A stretch of DNA of 64,000 nucleotides from Drechslerella dactyloides (Eukaryota > Ascomycota > Orbiliomycetes > Orbiliales > Orbiliaceae), in contig JAGTWJ010000002.1 in assembly GCA_020064725.1 (NCBI GenBank), positions 1,302,001 to 1,366,000 on the forward strand. The letters run 5' to 3'. The notes under the pieces were generated by a model. The model was given only the letters and a program-made list of their open reading frames with translations, was not told the origin of the DNA and made no database searches. Below are positions 23,852 through 33,954 of this stretch, piece by piece (position 1 is the first letter of the stretch; the number at the start of each line of letters is the position of its first letter). Made by a program: the position numbers and the translations under genes.

Positions 23852-25921
23852 ATGCATGTGTTAACGCTACTTTACGCCCTCGCGGCGGCCTCGCCGGCGA
23901 TGGCCCTCACATTTGGAGGCTGGCCGCTGGCCGATTGCTCCAGTAACTGCTACAAGGACATTCTCGGAGAGCCTGCGCTATCGAAATGCAAGAACACGGA
24001 TGTTCTATGTCTATGCCGAGATTACACGATCCTGGGCGCCATGTCGGACTGTCTGATTCGTACCCGCGACTGCGGTAACAACCAGGATAGGACAAACACG
24101 ATTTTCAATATGCAAAAAGTCTGCGATGCTGTCATTTTTGCTGCCGCCGAAGCTTCGGCCACGGGCTCTGCGGCCCCTGCGCAGCCCACTGGTGATAACC
24201 CTCCATCGGGTACCAGTCTGGCCGAGCCGACGAGCCTCCAGGAAGCTGAGGGGAGACTAGGACCCAGCGCCTCTGCCCTGATCAATCAGCGGCCCTTCCA
24301 ACTATCTACAGGAGCAAAGGCTGGTATCGCCATTGGTTCGATAGCAGGCTTCCTCTTAATCGCCACTATCGCCTGTTGCTGTGGCATCTACCACTATCAA
24401 AACCATGTTATCAAAAAGATGAACCGCTCAGTCAACATGGACTCTCCACCGGCCCCCGAGTACACTGCTGCAGATGTCGCCGCAGGAAGTGATAAGGGCA
24501 CATACTCGTCATGGTTCTCCGGCTCGTCCGCTGCCGGCTTCATCAAATCGCACACTCGTGGCGCCACCAATGACACTCATGAGCTCGGGTACGGATTTGA
24601 CAAAGAGCTAGGCCTGATGATCTCGAGCTCACACCCCCGCAATCTCGCGAATACGCCGACTAAAATGCACACAGTAGATACCCAGGGCATACCGCAGGTG
24701 CCCCCGCATGCGATGTTCCCGCAGCGGAACCCGATAGTCGCGCCAGCGGTCACTAGGAGCCTGTCCACGCGAAGTGGCCATGCTTCCAAGAAGCCCGTGC
24801 TGACAGTTACGCAATCCGAAATCACGTCTGAAACTTCTTCCCCCGTTGCGCACACAGGTATCGGTAATCTTAGAATGTCTGTGCAGAGTCTCAGGCGCCA
24901 GCAACCAAATGACTCAACTTCCAATATTCCGTTGATGTTTTTTACGCCTGCCACGCCGCAGGTGAATGTCTCGCCGGTTAGTCCTAGTGCAAGCAGCATT
25001 AGTGGCAATGGAGATATCTTTGGGTACTACACACGGGACTCGCCGACACCTGAGAACTCTAGCGGCAGCATCGGCGTCGCAAAGTCAAGCCTTGACCGTG
25101 GGACAGCGGCGTCGCCGGAACCATATGACCCTATCAGCAATGATGCCTACAACCGCGCTCCGAGTCCCTACACTGTAACTGCGACGCCAGCATCTCCATA
25201 CAACAACTACGGACTGTCAATGGATGCCAGGATGCCGATTGCCGGATTGGACCTTTCTACTGAAGCTAGTTCGCGCGGGTCCACGCCCTCCCCTACCCCT
25301 CGTGTAGGTTTACACATGCCACCACGCTATACGCCATACAACTCCACCAATGACCGGTCCGTCAGCCCGCCGCTGCCACCTCTCCCTACCACCTCATCGC
25401 CAGCCCCGCCACCGCCATCTCGCACCCCAGAACCTGCCGACCGCTCCACCACACCTACCACCGTCACTCGCTCCAACTCCAACAACTGGCGACTCTCCGT
25501 CGAGCGAGCAGCAGACAAGGCACTCGACAAGGTCCGCAGCGCCGCAACCGCTATCACCTCGACTGGGTCAAACACAACCGGCTTCGCACAAGTCCCTGAA
25601 GAGGAGGAAGCAAAATCCGAGCTGCTAAATACGATCGAAGACTCTCGCGGCCGCCGTAAGAGCAAGACCACACCTGCTCCAAAGCGCGCTGACAGCGGGA
25701 ACCCTGCCCCGCGGAGCAACAGCATCGGTCAAAGCCGCAGCCCGAGCGGACGTCGGACGTCGAATGCCGCTGGCACCGGCGGGTACAGACGCAGTTCGAG
25801 TCTGGGGCGGTATCGCAACCGGACGGGCAGCCTGAGTTATAATCAGATCGATGGTGTGAATATGCCGCGTGGTCGGAGCAACAGGCGTGGCAGCAATTCC
25901 AGCAGCGTGATGCTGGTGTAA
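23852..25921 (+). CDS. CFEM-domain single-pass membrane protein with long cytosolic tail
   Basis: Intronless 689-codon frame. Signal peptide about residues 1-19 (cleavage after AMA). A CFEM domain follows with exactly eight cysteines at 29, 33, 46, 53, 55, 67, 74 and 91; the spacing includes the diagnostic CLC pair preceded by Asp50, the position that contacts heme iron in characterised CFEM proteins. A Ser/Thr/Pro linker leads to one transmembrane segment (about 157-180, GIAIGSIAGFLLIATIACCC). The remaining 500 residues are cytosolic, low in structure, rich in Ser, Thr and Pro with many SP/TP sites, and the end is Arg/Ser-rich. Some CFEM proteins bind heme or serve as surface receptors; with a TM and large tail instead of a GPI signal this one is more likely a sensor or receptor than a heme scavenger. 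That role is inference. Confidence 0.85.
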   Translation: MHVLTLLYALAAASPAMALTFGGWPLADCSSNCYKDILGEPALSKCKNTDVLCLCRDYTILGAMSDCLIRTRDCGNNQDRTNTIFNMQKVCDAVIFAAAEASATGSAAPAQPTGDNPPSGTSLAEPTSLQEAEGRLGPSASALINQRPFQLSTGAKAGIAIGSIAGFLLIATIACCCGIYHYQNHVIKKMNRSVNMDSPPAPEYTAADVAAGSDKGTYSSWFSGSSAAGFIKSHTRGATNDTHELGYGFDKELGLMISSSHPRNLANTPTKMHTVDTQGIPQVPPHAMFPQRNPIVAPAVTRSLSTRSGHASKKPVLTVTQSEITSETSSPVAHTGIGNLRMSVQSLRRQQPNDSTSNIPLMFFTPATPQVNVSPVSPSASSISGNGDIFGYYTRDSPTPENSSGSIGVAKSSLDRGTAASPEPYDPISNDAYNRAPSPYTVTATPASPYNNYGLSMDARMPIAGLDLSTEASSRGSTPSPTPRVGLHMPPRYTPYNSTNDRSVSPPLPPLPTTSSPAPPPPSRTPEPADRSTTPTTVTRSNSNNWRLSVERAADKALDKVRSAATAITSTGSNTTGFAQVPEEEEAKSELLNTIEDSRGRRKSKTTPAPKRADSGNPAPRSNSIGQSRSPSGRRTSNAAGTGGYRRSSSLGRYRNRTGSLSYNQIDGVNMPRGRSNRRGSNSSSVMLV

Positions 25922-26675
25922 ATTCATCACATTGGCATACATCGACGCATGGGATTCGGCGTATATGTCTGACTTGTGTCTGGGAGCGGGCGAATGTTCC
26001 TTCAGACACGGCCATTCTTTCTATCGTTGGTGCATCGTGTGCCGGTATTCTGTACAACTTTGGATTGGAGTCCCTCTTCTCTCTATCTTTCCATGGTGCG
26101 GTTCACTCTCACATTCTCTCGGTTGCGTCTTGGATTTTCTGCGTTTCTATTCGGATAAATAAAATACCCACTCCTTCTAAACTTACGGCGTGCTCTTGGA
26201 TTTTGGACATTTCGATATACAGTACTTACTTCATTACCCGGCTGGCTTACTTTTGGGTTTCTTCTTTTAATACCTTTTTGTATGATATACCACTCCTGGC
26301 TTCCTTGTACTTTTACTTCTCAAATACACCAATTTAAACTATATTTAGAGCCATGCCGGAGTCTTTGTCCTTATTTTGCTATGCGCATGCGTGTGTGGCT
26401 GGTCTCGTAAACCAGAACGCATGAAGTGTAGGTTGTGTGACCGAAAGACTACAAATATTATAGCATCCTCAGACTCTTGATGACTTTAGAGGTAATTTTT
26501 CTATCCCGCGCAGGGTCGGTAAAGTTTGTATATATACAAGTAGAGTGAAAAGAGTAGTAGACATCATATACATGAAGTGAGGAGTCTGAATCAGTCCGAA
26601 AATACTCATACACCACAACACCAAAAATGCAACATCAAGCAAAGTACCACGATATTAGGTATACTCGCTGAGCTT
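25922..26675. other. Convergent 3' region CFEM / HSP78
   Basis: About 750 bp between two convergent stops. It is AT- and pyrimidine-rich and should hold the two 3' UTRs. No gene seen. Confidence 0.5.
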
Positions 26676-29099
26676 CTACCCACTTGCGGTCTCGTGTTCC
26701 TCCTCTTCCTCTGGCAACGGCTCATGGATAATAGCATCATGGTTTGCTACCACCTCCAACGCCTCCCCTCTTTCCGCAACCTTCACTCTCGCCGTCTCAC
26801 CCGCCAAAATCTGGCCTTGTATCAGCCGCATCGCTAGTGGGTTCAGCAATTGTTTCATTATCAATCGCTGCAGTGGCCTTGCGCCATACTTCACGCTATA
26901 CCCCTTGTCTGCCAAGAAATCTTTAACACCGTTCTCCAACTCTAATTTGATACGGCGGTCGTCGAGCTTCTGTTGCACCTCCTTCAGCCGGAGCTCCACG
27001 ATATCATACAGCGACGCTTTTGATAACCGCTGGAACACGATGAACTCGTCGATTCGGTTCAGGAATTCCGGCGGGTAATGGTGTGCCACTTCGTCTGTAA
27101 TTGCACTCTTGATCTCTGGTGCGATCTTTCCTGATTCGTCGCCCTCCGGCGCGTTGACGAGAATGTCCTGCCCGAGATTCGACGTGAATACGATGATGGT
27201 GTTTCTGAAGTCGACTTTTCGGCCCTGACTGTCGGTTAGATGGCCGGCGTCGAGGACCTGCAGCAGCAGTAACGCGACGTCTTTATGCGCTTTTTCGAAC
27301 TCGTCAAACAGTACGACGGAGTACGGCCGTCTGCGGACTGCCTCTGTGAGCTGTCCAGCATCTTCATAACCGACGTACCCAGCTGGCGCTCCGATGAGGC
27401 GGCTGACGGTGTGCTTTTCCATAAACTCGCTCATATCAAAGCGGATGACGGCGTCTTCGGAGCTGAAGAGGAAGTTTGCAAGTTGTCGGACGAGGAGGGT
27501 CTTGCCGACGCCGGTAGGGCCGAGGAACATGAAGGAGCCGGTTGGTCGATTTGGGCTGGTGAGGCCGGCACGCTGGAGTCTGATTGCATCCGCGACGACT
27601 TTGAGAGCCTCTGGCTGGCCTTTAACTTCTTTGCCGATGGTGGCTTCCATGTGGACTAGCTTTTCAACTTCGCCGGCCATCATCTTCTCGGTGGGGATCC
27701 CGGTGGCGCGGGAGACAACGCGAGAAATATCTTCTGAGGTGACGGAATCGTGAAGAAGGCCGCCTTCCGTTTGTTTCTCCGATGTCTCCTTTATTGTTCC
27801 TTCAAGGCGGGGAATGGTTGAATAGCGTAGTTCACTCGCTTTGGCAAAGTCACCGGTTCGTTGGGCGAGGTCGAGTTCGGTTCTTGCGACGTCAAGTTGT
27901 TCCTGCATGGTTTTGATGTTGGCGATTTCAGCCTTTTCCTCCTCCCAGATCTTCGTAAGCTTAGCAGCCTCGTCCTGCTTTTGCTTGAGCACATCCTGCA
28001 ATTTCGTCCTTCTTTCGACGCTCATCGGGTCATTTTCCTTTTTGAGCGATTCGAGTTCAATCTGAAGAGTGAGGATTTCCCGGTCGAGAACTTGGATTGG
28101 TTCGGGTTTTGACTCCTGCTGCAGTCTCAAGGCTGAACATGCCTCGTCTACCAGGTCGATTGCTTTGTCAGGCAAGAAGCGATCCGTAATATAGCGGTTA
28201 CCGTAAGTAGCGGCGGTGACTAAGGCACCATCTGTGATTCGCACACCGTGATGGACCTCATACTTTTCTTTGATGCCTCGAAGAATACTGATCGTATCCT
28301 GCACCGTTGGCTCGTTCACAAGCACGCTCTGAAATCTGCGGGCAAGGGCCACATCCTTTTCGATTGCTCTATACTCGTTCAATGTTGTTGCACCACAGCA
28401 TTGGAAAGAGCCTCTGCTTAGAGCTGGCTTCAGCAGATTTGAAGCGTCGATGCTCCCTTCTGCCTTGCCCAGCCCCAGCAAGTTATGCAATTCGTCGATA
28501 AAAAGAATGACTTCGCCATCGGAGCCCTCCACCTCCTTCATAACATTTTTCAACCGTTCTTCAAACTCGCCACGGAACTTAGCACCACCCACCAACAGTC
28601 CTAGGTCTAATGAAATGACTCTCTTGTTCAACATTGACGATGGCACATCACCCTGCACGATCCTCTGCGCCAGGCCTTCAATAATCGCAGTCTTGCCAAC
28701 ACCAGCCGGGCCGACAATTACCGGATTGTTCTTGGACCGTCGAGACAGAACTTGAATGCATCGCCGGATCTCGCCCTCTCGACCAATGACAGGGTCGAGC
28801 TTTCCATCACGGGCACGAGCGGTAAGGTCCATTCCGTAGGTCTCCAACGCCGATTTTTCAGGCTCGCCACCCAGGTTCATCCGATGGGTGCCACCCGGAG
28901 GGACGGGACCCCGATGGGTCGCATAGCCGCGGCAATTGAGAAGCGGCTGAACATGTCGAATTGTCTGTATCGATGCGGCAGGTAGGACGGACCGGACTAC
29001 ATTCACGCTGCGAGAGTTTCGTACCGTCTGCGAGCGGACCGAGTGCGATAGGTTTCGAGCTGCGGCCGAGGACAGCCGGGATGCGTTTCGTGAGAGCAT
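26676..29099 (-). CDS. HSP78: Mitochondrial Hsp78 (ClpB/Hsp104-family disaggregase)
   Basis: Intronless 807-aa frame. The first 60 residues are rich in Arg, Ser and Ala without acidic residues, a mitochondrial presequence (end near CRGYA). There is no ClpB-type N-domain repeat, as in Hsp78. AAA1: Walker A GPAGVGKT (130-137), Walker B VILFIDEL (197-204). Coiled-coil M-domain about 340-440, Glu/Lys/Gln-rich. AAA2: Walker A GPTGVGKT (527-534), pore-loop GYVG (574-577), Walker B VVLFDE (595-600), sensor VFTSNLG. It is a matrix chaperone that dissolves aggregates with mitochondrial Hsp70 and protects Hsp70 under heat stress. The upstream 430 bp, shared with a divergent glutaredoxin gene, has a heat-shock element, CCAAT and TATA (listed separately). 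Confidence 0.96.
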   Translation of the reverse strand: MLSRNASRLSSAAARNLSHSVRSQTVRNSRSVNVVRSVLPAASIQTIRHVQPLLNCRGYATHRGPVPPGGTHRMNLGGEPEKSALETYGMDLTARARDGKLDPVIGREGEIRRCIQVLSRRSKNNPVIVGPAGVGKTAIIEGLAQRIVQGDVPSSMLNKRVISLDLGLLVGGAKFRGEFEERLKNVMKEVEGSDGEVILFIDELHNLLGLGKAEGSIDASNLLKPALSRGSFQCCGATTLNEYRAIEKDVALARRFQSVLVNEPTVQDTISILRGIKEKYEVHHGVRITDGALVTAATYGNRYITDRFLPDKAIDLVDEACSALRLQQESKPEPIQVLDREILTLQIELESLKKENDPMSVERRTKLQDVLKQKQDEAAKLTKIWEEEKAEIANIKTMQEQLDVARTELDLAQRTGDFAKASELRYSTIPRLEGTIKETSEKQTEGGLLHDSVTSEDISRVVSRATGIPTEKMMAGEVEKLVHMEATIGKEVKGQPEALKVVADAIRLQRAGLTSPNRPTGSFMFLGPTGVGKTLLVRQLANFLFSSEDAVIRFDMSEFMEKHTVSRLIGAPAGYVGYEDAGQLTEAVRRRPYSVVLFDEFEKAHKDVALLLLQVLDAGHLTDSQGRKVDFRNTIIVFTSNLGQDILVNAPEGDESGKIAPEIKSAITDEVAHHYPPEFLNRIDEFIVFQRLSKASLYDIVELRLKEVQQKLDDRRIKLELENGVKDFLADKGYSVKYGARPLQRLIMKQLLNPLAMRLIQGQILAGETARVKVAERGEALEVVANHDAIIHEPLPEEEEEHETASG

Positions 29100-29185
29100 G
29101 GTTGAAGGACGTATCGACAGCCGCGCCAGTGCGAAAAGCAGAGCAAGAATCAGAACAGACGTGAAGGAGAGTGAATGAGCGACGG

Positions 29186-29191
29186 TTTATA
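29186..29191 (-). promoter_or_regulatory. TATA box of HSP78
   Basis: TATAAA on the minus strand (within GATATAAACC), about 87 bp before the HSP78 start codon and downstream of the CCAAT box and heat-shock element in the direction of transcription. Confidence 0.6.
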
Positions 29192-29203
29192 TCTTCTGTG
29201 CCG

Positions 29204-29208
29204 ATTGG
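29204..29208 (-). promoter_or_regulatory. CCAAT box of HSP78
   Basis: CCAAT on the minus strand between the heat-shock element and the TATA box. In fungi the CBC/Hap complex binds this motif. Position relative to TATA supports use, but a 5-bp motif alone is weak. Confidence 0.4.
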
Positions 29209-29246
29209 CCCGCCAGGTGGGCGCATGGGTCGATATCAGGCCATCG

Positions 29247-29251
29247 AGGGG
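29247..29251 (+). promoter_or_regulatory. STRE-like AGGGG
   Basis: AGGGG, the stress response element core bound by Msn2/4-type zinc-finger factors in yeast, inside the HSP78/glutaredoxin shared promoter. A second core (CCCCT) lies at 29506-29510 just before the glutaredoxin start. The motif is short and chance occurrence is likely at this GC content. Confidence 0.3.
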
Positions 29252-29287
29252 GCCATCGCGTAGTCGAGAAGAACGCCGCGCCTGCGA

Positions 29288-29300
29288 GAAGCTTCGCGAA
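29288..29300. promoter_or_regulatory. Perfect heat-shock element
   Basis: The 13 bp GAAGCTTCGCGAA is a perfect alternating array of three NGAAN units (GAA, TTC, GAA with 2-bp spacers), the binding site of trimeric heat shock factor Hsf1. It lies about 190 bp before the HSP78 start (minus) and 228 bp before the glutaredoxin start (plus), so it could serve both. Confidence 0.8.
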
Positions 29301-29527
29301 GCCCGCTGCCGAGCCAAGATTTTGCGTTGCGGATCTGCGACCATCGACGACATGCAACACAAGTGGCGCATCATGTGATTCCAATCTTGGATGAGGTAAG
29401 CAGCCTGCACCCTTCCGGATTCCGACTGGTGGTCGCGCTCGAGCGTGGCTTCCAACCGTCCACCTGTCCTCGCCCTCAATTCGCAGGACCATCTACTAGC
29501 TACCGCCCCTTATCGACAGCTTCCATC

Positions 29528-30428
29528 ATGACGGCACTTCGGCGTGTAAAGATCATTGGCGTAGCGGCCTTCACTGCTCTAATCCTACTGCTCTTCTATG
29601 GGGTATGTCTATCCGTTCTCCCAGGCAATTGCAGCCCCTTGCATGCCTTGGTCCTGCATACGCCGTACATACAAGTATGTAGTTATTTTGGCGTGCACGT
29701 GGTGACTAACGTGGACTCTTCGTGCAGGCACAAACCCACACCGAACGCCGTATGCAGCAGCAGGCATATAATGAACAGATTCGTCGGCAAAAAGCCGGAG
29801 GGCACGGCTTCAATACCGAGGATTACGATATCGAGAAGCAGCTCAAGTCACAGCGGCTTAGAGATGCGGAGTCAGCAGCGAAGCAGAAAGCCAATGCCAA
29901 GGCGCCGAACCCGCCGAATGGGTTCGAAGCACCTGCAAACCATGGCAAGGGCGTGTGGGACGTGACGCTGGAGATTGATAGCATCTTGAAGAGGAGCCCG
30001 AGTATGTGTTTTCATTCTGGGTGTATATCGGTTCACGTGAAAAACTGCTGACGAAAACCGCTACTTAGTCATCATCTTCTCAAAGTCGTACTGTGGGTTT
30101 TCGAAAAAGGCCAAGAGGCTGTTGCTCGATACTTATGATATTTCTCCGGCTCCTTACGTACGATCCCCTCGTGCAATCCTCACGTCGCAAAGAAGCGGTC
30201 ATTGACTCTGTCGTTCTTTAGGTCGTCGAATTAGACCAGCATGAACACGGCGCAGAAATCCAGGACGCACTCCATAAACAGACAGGCCGAAGGACAGTTC
30301 CAAATATCTTGGTTTTGGGCAAGTCGATAGGCGGCAGTGACGATCTCGCAGAAATGGAAAGAGAGGGGAGGCTGGTGTCGACAGTCAAGCAATTAGCCGG
30401 GAAGAGAGTGGAGATGATAAAGACATGA
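29528..30428 (+). CDS. Membrane-anchored monothiol glutaredoxin (Grx6/Grx7 type)
   Basis: Four exons: 29528-29602, 29728-30001, 30069-30157 and 30222-30428, 214 aa. Residues about 8-25 are a hydrophobic N-terminal anchor (IIGVAAFTALILLLFYG), followed by a charged helical stem rich in Gln, Lys and Glu, then the thioredoxin-fold domain from about 105. The active site is SYCGFSKKAK with Cys125 as the only thiol; RTVPNIL (cis-Pro) and GGSDDL complete the glutathione site. Anchor plus stem plus domain match yeast Grx6 and Grx7, monothiol enzymes of the early secretory pathway that reduce glutathionylated thiols. The motif CGFS is more usual in iron-sulfur cluster glutaredoxins (Grx3/4/5) than in this type (CSYS/CPYS in yeast). 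It is divergent from HSP78 and may share stress control. Confidence 0.9.
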
Positions 30429-31952
30429 TAACATTGGCATGGAATTCTTGTAGGCTCTGTTCTTTTATCTGCTTGAGGGATTGGTTTAGGGGCATTGGTC
30501 CTGGCACTAGCCATCGCAATAGTTATACCACTAAAATATAGCACATAATGCTCTAATCACTTGATATCCAAGCATTCAATTCTCTAGCACCCATTGTAGT
30601 ATGCATAACTTCGGGTGAATTTAGCCTGCTTTGATGTATGCAACAGTCCCGTGGCTATATAATGCTACAGCCAAGGTGGAGATTGTATCGGGCAACTTGA
30701 TTACCACGGGAGCGGTCGCCATACTGCAATTTGAGAGCGCAAGATCCGATATCAGCGACCCTGATGTTACCACTCCACATGTGTCGAACGTTTTGTTACA
30801 CGAATACCCTACCCAAACTTAAAGCCCAGTTGAAGGACTCGCACGGGTCGGCCCATTAACTTTCAGGCGACCTGGCAATTTGTCCGCATTAGCACTTCGG
30901 AGATGTGCGAAACATGTAGAACTCAAAACGCATATGGGTACCTGGAATTTTGAAACGACTGGCGGTGGAGTGTCCATTGCTCAGGCACAAGTAGTATCCA
31001 GATAAACTTCGTTCACAAAGCAATGCTTACATTATTGACTGGAACTCTAAAAAATATCTCAACACCCTTAGCTAGTCAACTCAAGAAACTTCTCTCAATC
31101 GAGCGTACAAACCCGGCCTAACCTCAACGCTCTAGAAAGATGACTGTAAAACGAACGACAGTGGTAGAGGATAATGATGAGGCCAATGATGGTAAGGACT
31201 AGATATTGCTGCGGTAGTGATTTGGTTTGCTCGTCCCTGCTCGTCCCTCTCGACTCCGGCACGTGCACTTGAGCTAATAAGATGAGTATAAAGAAGCCCA
31301 ATGGTAGATCTTAGTGACACAGTTAAATATAAATCTCCGACTTAGGTTTTTACTACGCACTAGGTCGCAAATGTTATGACTTTATCTTGTATGAGCTTAC
31401 TTGTGACATCTGTCCTCGCGAAGACGCCCAGACCAATTGCAGTCATTATGCTTTCTTGTTTATATCCAACCAAAGATGCACGTGCGTAGATGCTAGGAGT
31501 CCCACGCGTCCAGCTACTTCAATTATGAACTCAACAGTGAACGACATCCCGAAAGTCAGAACTCTCAAAAGGCAGGTGAACCAGAAATATAATTGATTTA
31601 GGGAGAGTACCGATCGTAACATGCGCAAATTGACTGAACGCTCTGACCTGAAAATAGCACACGGAACAATCCGTAACGTGCGCCTCGGGTCTATCAGCTG
31701 GTGTGTATATCTGTATGCATGTAATAGTAGCTTCGACATACGTCAAAAGTATCCCATCTTGACAATGATGAATACAGGCTCGGGCAGCTGAGAAGAGCTT
31801 GATAGAAGCATAAATAGCCATCATTATTGACCCCTCGAGTTCGACATTGAAGTGAGGATATTTAGTCGATACTAGTCTCAAGGCTTATATATATCCTCAA
31901 TTTAATTGCTTATATATTATATCTGTATATCAAATTTGCAAGACCTTTTCCA
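30429..31952. other. Intergenic, 1.5 kb
   Basis: AT-rich spacer between the glutaredoxin gene and the first secreted paralog. No gene supported. The right end has an AT-rich TATATATAT tract used as a TATA candidate. Confidence 0.5.
31885..31894 (+). promoter_or_regulatory. TATA-like element before secreted paralog 1
   Basis: TTATATATAT about 60 bp before the start codon of the secreted protein gene at 31953. The region is AT-rich overall, so the motif is only suggestive. Confidence 0.35.
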
Positions 31953-33525
31953 ATGCTCTTCGGTCAATACTTGTCCGCTGAGCTCATCTTGGGCTTACTG
32001 GGGACCGCCTCAGTAATTGCGATCCCAGCCGGCAATGAAGAGAATAAATTCGTATCTCGAAACGCCGATGCTCTAGACAGCGACGGCAAACCTCGTGCAT
32101 ACTGCTTGCCAAGTCGTGGGTGCGTATATATACACCATCAAATGAAAATGGCTTCGGTTCTACATACGTACGCGTTAAGATTAATATCTCGATGGAGGGC
32201 TAATAATCGTGATTGTCAAACAGGCTACGAAACGAGGAGGCCAATGAGGCGGTCAACCATCTTGCCTATAAAATAGTCCCTCGCGATGGGTTTACAATGG
32301 TTACTGGAACCTGCCTGCACCATATTCAGGGAGCCACTTGCGCACAAATCTGCAACTACAGCCCGGCAGACCGCCAGGTCACCCAAACTGAGGCCTTCTC
32401 GGCCCTCGATCGGCTCCGGGTGCGCTGCGGCACTAGCGAGTCTTCTGGGAAATATAGACGCCAGCCAGCAGATATCTCCGCCTACCTCTACGGCGTTGGC
32501 ACCAACGCTACTGTCGTTAATTCGCCTGGGAGGAGCCGCCGCGTTCGAGCCAAGCGCCAGATAGTTCGGGACGAATCTTACAAAGATGATGTCCTAACGA
32601 TTAAACTCGACCGTTCTCTGAAAACTAAGGGAGAAGCTGACGTGCTCCTTGCCGACATGCTGTTAGAGAAGCGGGATCGGATTGCCCAAAGCTTAGCAGG
32701 CGGTGCGGGATCAGAACTCGAAAGCCGAAGTGATGATCCCTGCGACGTGAGAACTCCAAGCTGGCCCAGCACCGTCTGGAATTGTAACAAGAAACCGCTG
32801 GACAGAATTGGTCTGTGCCCAGAGCAAGCTAAAGGCAAGCCTTCGTACTGCGAAGTTCGACGAAGGTTCTTTTACGGCGTTGAACAGCGATATGATGTCG
32901 AGCCTATCCTCAACGGACCCGGAGCTCCAGATAGAACACTCTCGGCGGGAACCAGCGTTACTTGGGGTACATCCGTCAATGCTAACTTTGGAGGCTCGAT
33001 TCTTGAGGTTTTCAATATCGGGTTGGGGATCTCGGTGGACACGAGCATCTCGTATTCAACCTCCGATTCCTTCACCTCCTCGAAAGCCGATCTGGGCGGG
33101 TATTGTGGGTATTTTGCATTTATCCCAAAGTTGGTCGAATCGTGCGGATCTATGACCTCCTGGAGCCATAAACCAAAGAAACCTTTTACTTACAAAGGCG
33201 AGACGCTCGAGAATATGTGCATTGTTTATCCGTTCCGAAAAGACAATGGACAGCCAGATGGCATAACTGTTATCGGTAAGTCGGCTGCAGCCAACTCCGC
33301 TTTCACGAAGAACTTGTCTGAGGACTGATCACTAATATAACGCTTTGCTTCTATTCCTATCGGGATGGCGTAGTTCTGACGGAATGCAAGGACCAACATA
33401 TATTAGCTCCATTGGAGCTACAGAATCCAACGTATCGACTTTCTGGGGTTGCGAACATCTCAAACGCCGCTCATGAGTGGCCCCAACCCGATCCCAACGA
33501 TGGCCAGAATAGGCGTCAAGTTTAA
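31953..33525 (+). CDS. Secreted two-domain cysteine-rich protein, paralog 1
   Basis: Three exons: 31953-32119, 32224-33275 and 33374-33525, 456 aa. Signal peptide about 1-23 (hydrophobic LILGLLGTASVIA). N-terminal domain (about 50-150): CLPSRG, VNHLAYK, TGTC, CAQICNY, then an AYLYG strand. Two dibasic Lys-Arg sites at 166-167 and 205-206 bracket a 40-residue charged segment, after which comes a second Cys-rich domain with CEVRRRFFYGVE, NGPGAP, a Ser/Gly-rich strand region, GYCGYFAFIPKLVESCGS and a C-terminal VLTECK / LAPLE end. It is a clear paralog of the gene at 38124-39619: same two intron positions and phases and the same motif order. I do not recognise the family. The N-domain vaguely recalls Hce2/Ecp2-like secreted domains. 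Kex2 processing into two chains is inferred from the Lys-Arg sites. It has a poorer Gly pattern in the C-domain than paralog 2. Confidence 0.8.
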
Positions 33526-33954
33526 GAGTATTCTCTTTAGAAAACAAATCGGGTTTGTGTGCTGGGGTTCTAAAAAAATGCAGTATAGCCCACTGGCAAT
33601 ACTACATTATTCAGCTCTTTATAAGCCAGATGTAACGGAAATTGAATGCGAACATTTGCGAACTTTGTATCAATACTTGTCTTGTAAACCAGACTGCCAG
33701 CCCTAAGGCCCCGGCCGGCGAATATCAATACTATAATACATTTGGACACTGAATCTTGTCATACCGCTGTCATGGCGGGTGAACGGAAAGCTGTAAAAAT
33801 TTCTGGTATCCACCAGCTTCAAGCTTGAGCAGGGGCCGGAAAGTCACCTTAAGCCACGGGGATGATGTGTCGATATCTGCGGCTGGCCATCGATCAAGCT
33901 TGTTTTCTTGTGCAGTTGATAAGCAAATATTTTAGGATTCGGGTATTGTGCAAT
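33526..33954. other. Intergenic between secreted paralog 1 and tRNA
   Basis: 430 bp; 3' UTR of the preceding gene and the tRNA upstream region. No gene seen. Confidence 0.5.
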
